Assembly: GCA_900450595.1 (NCBI GenBank)
Contig: UGGS01000001.1
Location: 2,046,001 to 2,110,000 of the forward strand
DNA: 64,000 nucleotides
Reading direction: 5' to 3'
Source of the DNA: [Flavobacterium] thermophilum
GTDB lineage: Bacteria; Bacillota; Bacilli; Bacillales; Anoxybacillaceae
The notes beneath the pieces were generated by a model, which had not been told where the DNA came from, made no database searches, and was given only the letters and a program-made list of their open reading frames with translations. Below are positions 61,176-64,000 of the stretch, in pieces. A program made the translations under genes and the position numbers. Numbering within the stretch: position 1 is the stretch's first letter; every line of letters begins with the position of its first letter.

Positions 61176-61445
61176 ATGAGTGAACGGTTTTACTTATACG
61201 ATGATACGGTCGAGGCAGCGGTCCGGTTCGTCAGCTTTGTCGGCGAGCGGCAGCGGTTCGATTTGGCGTTAATTGAAACTGACCGCTTTTATGGGAAATA
61301 TTTGGTGCTGGATTTGCAAAGCAACCGGTTTGCCATTCTTGGCCGCGACGATTTGGAGGAGCCGGGCTATATCGAACGCGCCTATGCACTCAGCGAACAA
61401 GACGCCGACGAGCTGCGCGCCTTTTTGGACGAATGCCTTTCATAA
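61176..61445 (+). CDS. DUF3055 family protein
   Basis: The 89-residue soluble protein reads MSERFYLYDDTVEAAVRFVS, then ETDRFYGKYLVLDLQSNRFAI. This is the DUF3055 family of Bacillales, function unknown. The ATG at 61176 is 6 bases after GGGAGGA; an ATG two codons earlier sits on the ribosome-binding site. Acidic C-terminus. Confidence 0.87.
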   Translation: MSERFYLYDDTVEAAVRFVSFVGERQRFDLALIETDRFYGKYLVLDLQSNRFAILGRDDLEEPGYIERAYALSEQDADELRAFLDECLS

Positions 61446-61502
61446 CCTTCCTCGGTTTTGGGCATCTTATGAAACACCCCGGCAGCAAGGAAGGTGAGAC
61501 GA

Positions 61503-61787
61503 ATGGCGGAACGGGAACAATATGCCGACTTTTCCGTCGTCGAAAAACAGCGCAACTTTTTAACCGCCGAAGAATTCCCGGAAGGTCCGTACGGCTCGCC
61601 GCGCCGCGATGACGCCCTGGTCGAGAACAAAAGCACGCCGTGGAAGGAAGGGCAGCGCCATTACAGCGCCTTCAACTATGAGTTCAAATCGTTTCACCAA
61701 AACATTCCAAGGCGCGATCCGGCCTCCCATCCGCCGCACGACGACCCGCGCCAAAGCGAGCAGTTTCCATACAACGAAGGCGAATGA
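61503..61787 (+). CDS. Conserved hydrophilic protein of unknown function
   Basis: The 94-residue product is highly charged and probably disordered, with conserved-looking strings QRNFLTAEEFPEGPYGSP, NKSTPWKEGQR and SAFNYEFKSFHQ. No Cys, no signal peptide and no membrane segment. AAGGAAGGTGAG lies before the ATG. It follows the DUF3055 gene on the same strand by about 57 bases and may be co-transcribed. I recognise it only as a Bacillales-type cytosolic protein. Confidence 0.75.
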   Translation: MAEREQYADFSVVEKQRNFLTAEEFPEGPYGSPRRDDALVENKSTPWKEGQRHYSAFNYEFKSFHQNIPRRDPASHPPHDDPRQSEQFPYNEGE

Positions 61788-61821
61788 CGTGCGGCCGCCC
61801 GGCAGCGGGCGGCTGCCGCCT

Positions 61822-62097
61822 TTACCGCTTCACCTTGCGCAACACAAAATAGGCGCACCCAAAATTGCAATATTCATACAAATACTCGGACAGCGTGCTG
61901 ATTTTCGTATCATACGTCGCCTTTTGGTTATGGTCATCGAAAAACCCGCGCAGGCGAAGCTGATTGTATCCCCAATCGCCGACAATGTAGTCGTACTTCC
62001 CTAAAATATCGGCGTATCGGGCGCGAAACGCCTCTTCGTTAAACGCGTTTTTGACGTTTTCAACCAGTTCATAACAATGGTTGTTAATGCAAATCAC
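61822..62097 (-). CDS. yutD: YutD-like family protein
   Basis: The 91-residue protein contains YDYIVGDWGYNQLRLRGFFDD and KISTLSEYLYEYCNFGCAYF, matching YutD. Function unknown. The GTG start at 62097 aligns with the family and has GAGGTG upstream; an earlier GTG three codons before is possible. Convergent with the hydrophilic gene and divergent from yutC. Confidence 0.88.
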   Translation of the reverse strand: MICINNHCYELVENVKNAFNEEAFRARYADILGKYDYIVGDWGYNQLRLRGFFDDHNQKATYDTKISTLSEYLYEYCNFGCAYFVLRKVKR

Positions 62098-62209
62098 CGC
62101 TCTCACCTCGCCTTTCCACTTTCATCATAAACGATGCACCGCACCCAATCAATTACTGTTATCAAACAGCGAACCGCGTGCCACCCTAAAAGCGAGGGGG
62201 GTGCTGACG

Positions 62210-62896
62210 ATGAACCGATGTTGGATCGTCGCCGCGTTCGGAACGGCGATCGCCCTGGCCGGCTGCGCGCAGACGGCGCAGGACGAAAACACCGACGTCT
62301 ACAAACGGAGCGGCAATACGATCAATGTGGCCGACCGCAATGAGCTGTACAACGAAAACGGGGTGCCAAACGGCGATGACACGCCGATGAACAACTTCGG
62401 CTACGTCCGCCATCAAAAAAGCCCGATCCTCGGCGATGCAAACGGCTATAACGACATGCCGTCGTTCAACCGCGAGCAAGCCGCCGATTTAATCAGCAAA
62501 CTGTGCACGCAGCTGCCGGGCGTCAACGACGTCGCCACGCTCGTCACCGATGAAGAGGTGCTTGTCGTCTATGACGCCGACACAAAAAATCGGCAGCAAA
62601 CCGCCGACCAAGTGAAAAAGACAGCGCTGTCCGTCGTTCCCCGCTACTACCATGTGTATATCGCCGACAATCCGCAGCTGATGAAAGACATTGAGCGCTT
62701 CGGGCGCCTCGATTCGAACGCGCGCAATATCGACCAACTTCTCGATGCCACGATTCAGCGGATGTTGAAATATCCGCAAGGGAAAAAGCTGAGCGACGGG
62801 GAAAATGAAAACGGCGAAATGATCAACGAGACAAACGACCACCTCGACCGCGACTTCCGCGACGGCACGCCGCGGCCGACGCCGGCCGGACGGTAG
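62210..62896 (+). CDS. yutC: YhcN/YlaJ-family sporulation lipoprotein
   Basis: A lipoprotein signal peptide ends at lipobox IALAGC (Cys19). The ~228-residue product has the family C-terminal domain: REQAADLISKLCTQLPGVND, TLVTDEEVLVVYD and DKV-like helix with QQTADQVKKTALSVVPRYYHVYI. Members are made in sporulation and associated with the spore inner membrane. GAGGGGGGTG precedes the ATG. Confidence 0.87.
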   Translation: MNRCWIVAAFGTAIALAGCAQTAQDENTDVYKRSGNTINVADRNELYNENGVPNGDDTPMNNFGYVRHQKSPILGDANGYNDMPSFNREQAADLISKLCTQLPGVNDVATLVTDEEVLVVYDADTKNRQQTADQVKKTALSVVPRYYHVYIADNPQLMKDIERFGRLDSNARNIDQLLDATIQRMLKYPQGKKLSDGENENGEMINETNDHLDRDFRDGTPRPTPAGR

Positions 62897-62899
62897 CGA

Positions 62900-62948
62900 A
62901 AGAAAACGGTCTGCCTGTTGCTTAAAGAGGCACGACCGTTTCTTTTTT
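62900..62948 (+). terminator. Terminator of yutC
   Basis: AAACGGTC pairs with GACCGTTT and is followed by CTTTTTTCC. Confidence 0.7.
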
Positions 62949-63082
62949 CCGGCAACAAAAGCCGCCAGTCAAAGTGTTTGCCGCCTGGGCGCGATGCCCG
63001 CATCTCCCCTCGCAGGCTGTTTGGCGGCAACGAGGGGGGCGGACGCCGGCTTTGACTCCGCAAGCCCGGGCGCCTGCCATCT

Positions 63083-63979
63083 TCACGCCTTCAGCTGCCG
63101 CGCTTTCGCCGCTTCGTTCACCTGCTCGTCGGCATGGTACGACGAACGGACGAGCGGACCGGCCTCGCAATGGCTGAACCCTTTGCTCAGCGCGATTTCT
63201 TTCAGCTCTTGGAATTCGTCCGGATGGTAATATTTGACGACTTTCAAATGTTTTTTCGTCGGCTGCAAATATTGGCCGATCGTCAAAATGTCGACATGGT
63301 TGGCGCGCAAATCGTCCATCGCTTCGATAATTTCCTCTTTCGTTTCCCCAAGGCCGACCATGATGCTCGATTTCGTCGGAATGTCCGGCTGCAGTTCTTT
63401 CGCGCGCCGCAAAAACTCAAGCGAGCGTTCATACGTCGCCCGGGCGCGCACTCTCGGCGTCAGACGGCGCACCGTTTCGATGTTATGGTTTAAAATATCG
63501 GGACGGGCGTCCATCAGCGTTTTTAAGTTTTCATACACGCCGCCCATATCCGATGGCAGCACTTCAATCGTCGTAAACGGATTTTTCCGGCGGATGGCAC
63601 GCACCGTTTCCGCAAACACCGCCGCCCCGCCGTCTTTGAGGTCATCGCGGGCGACGGCCGTAACGACGACATGTTTTAAATTCATGATGCGCACCGACTC
63701 GGCGACGCGTTCCGGCTCTTGCCAGTCAAGCTCGGTCGGGAGCCCGGTTTTGACGGCGCAAAAGCGGCAGGCGCGCGTGCAGACGCTGCCCAAAATCATA
63801 AACGTCGCCGTCCGCCTTACCGCCCAGCACTCATGAATGTTCGGGCACTTCGCCTCTTCGCACACAGTATGTAAACGGTTTTCCCGCATCAGCTTCTTCA
63901 ATCCGATATAATGTTCATTCGTGTTCAGTTTAATCTTCAGCCAGTCCGGCTTGCGGACATGTTCTTCGTTTGTTGCCAT
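63083..63979 (-). CDS. lipA: Lipoyl synthase
   Basis: The 298-residue radical-SAM enzyme inserts sulfur into octanoyl chains to make lipoate. The auxiliary cluster Cys are C40, C45 and C51 ([12 protein letters not shown]); the radical-SAM Cys are C67, C71 and C74 (CTRACRFC). The RSSYHADE string near the C-terminus holds the Ser that ligates the auxiliary cluster. The ATG at 63979 (GGAGTG upstream) is preferred to a GTG three codons earlier. Confidence 0.96.
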   Translation of the reverse strand: MATNEEHVRKPDWLKIKLNTNEHYIGLKKLMRENRLHTVCEEAKCPNIHECWAVRRTATFMILGSVCTRACRFCAVKTGLPTELDWQEPERVAESVRIMNLKHVVVTAVARDDLKDGGAAVFAETVRAIRRKNPFTTIEVLPSDMGGVYENLKTLMDARPDILNHNIETVRRLTPRVRARATYERSLEFLRRAKELQPDIPTKSSIMVGLGETKEEIIEAMDDLRANHVDILTIGQYLQPTKKHLKVVKYYHPDEFQELKEIALSKGFSHCEAGPLVRSSYHADEQVNEAAKARQLKA

Positions 63980-64000
63980 CGTTCTCACTCCACTTGTCGA

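Overview
The window comes from a thermophilic, endospore-forming Bacillaceae chromosome, most likely Geobacillus or a close relative. The reasons are a GC-rich coding bias, a gene order that tracks the Bacillus subtilis yug-mrp-yui-yum-yut arc, spore genes (sspH, kapD, yutH, yutC), and an rrn operon followed by a trnD-type tRNA order. I worked from the sequence alone; species-level placement is not possible.

Region by region. 1-7800 is an rRNA/tRNA operon read on the minus strand: tandem promoters near 7680-7790, 16S, 23S, then 15 tRNAs (Asn Ser Glu Val fMet Asp Phe Thr Tyr Trp His Gln Gly Cys Leu). The 5S gene expected after 23S is absent. A separate promoter drives the tRNA cluster, and the cluster carries five copies of an ~80-bp repeat, each attached to a copy of the 5' part of the neighbouring tRNA. 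7981-13000 holds tgl, a DMT exporter, an MgtC protein, a lone tRNA-Ala(GGC), an anchored secreted nuclease and small genes. 13047-16229 is an RND exporter behind two TetR-type palindromes. 17237-28464 is yug-like: sspH, yugO K+ channel, yugN, pgi, an Fe-alcohol dehydrogenase, yuzA, yugI, alaRT, yugE, patB, a Cu/Zn-SOD lipoprotein and kapD. 28631-34350 is the complete seven-gene mrpABCDEFG antiporter operon. 35093-39474 holds a tiny gene, bioY under a BirA box, pit-ykaA behind Pho-box-like repeats, and pepA. 39646-43912 is a cobalamin-binding-protein gene broken by a tnpB element that is itself split by an IS1634-family IS. 43930-63979 is yui/yum/yut: yuiCBA, a NUDIX enzyme, type-II NADH dehydrogenases (yumB, yutJ), yumC, Fe-S biogenesis genes (yutM, yutI), dapF, hom-thrC-thrB, yutH, pgpA, yutFEDC and lipA at the right edge.

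How it fits together: redox and respiration (yumB, yutJ, yumC, with a Rex-like site before yumB), aspartate-family amino-acid synthesis (dapF, hom-thrCB), Fe-S and lipoate assembly, ion homeostasis (Mrp, YugO, Pit, MgtC) and sporulation. The most unusual parts are the tRNA-head/repeat units with the missing 5S gene, and the nested transposon block, where the empty site, the TAM and the omega-RNA guide can all be read directly. Several start codons were moved inward from the longest open frame because of ribosome-binding sites or family length; these are noted gene by gene.
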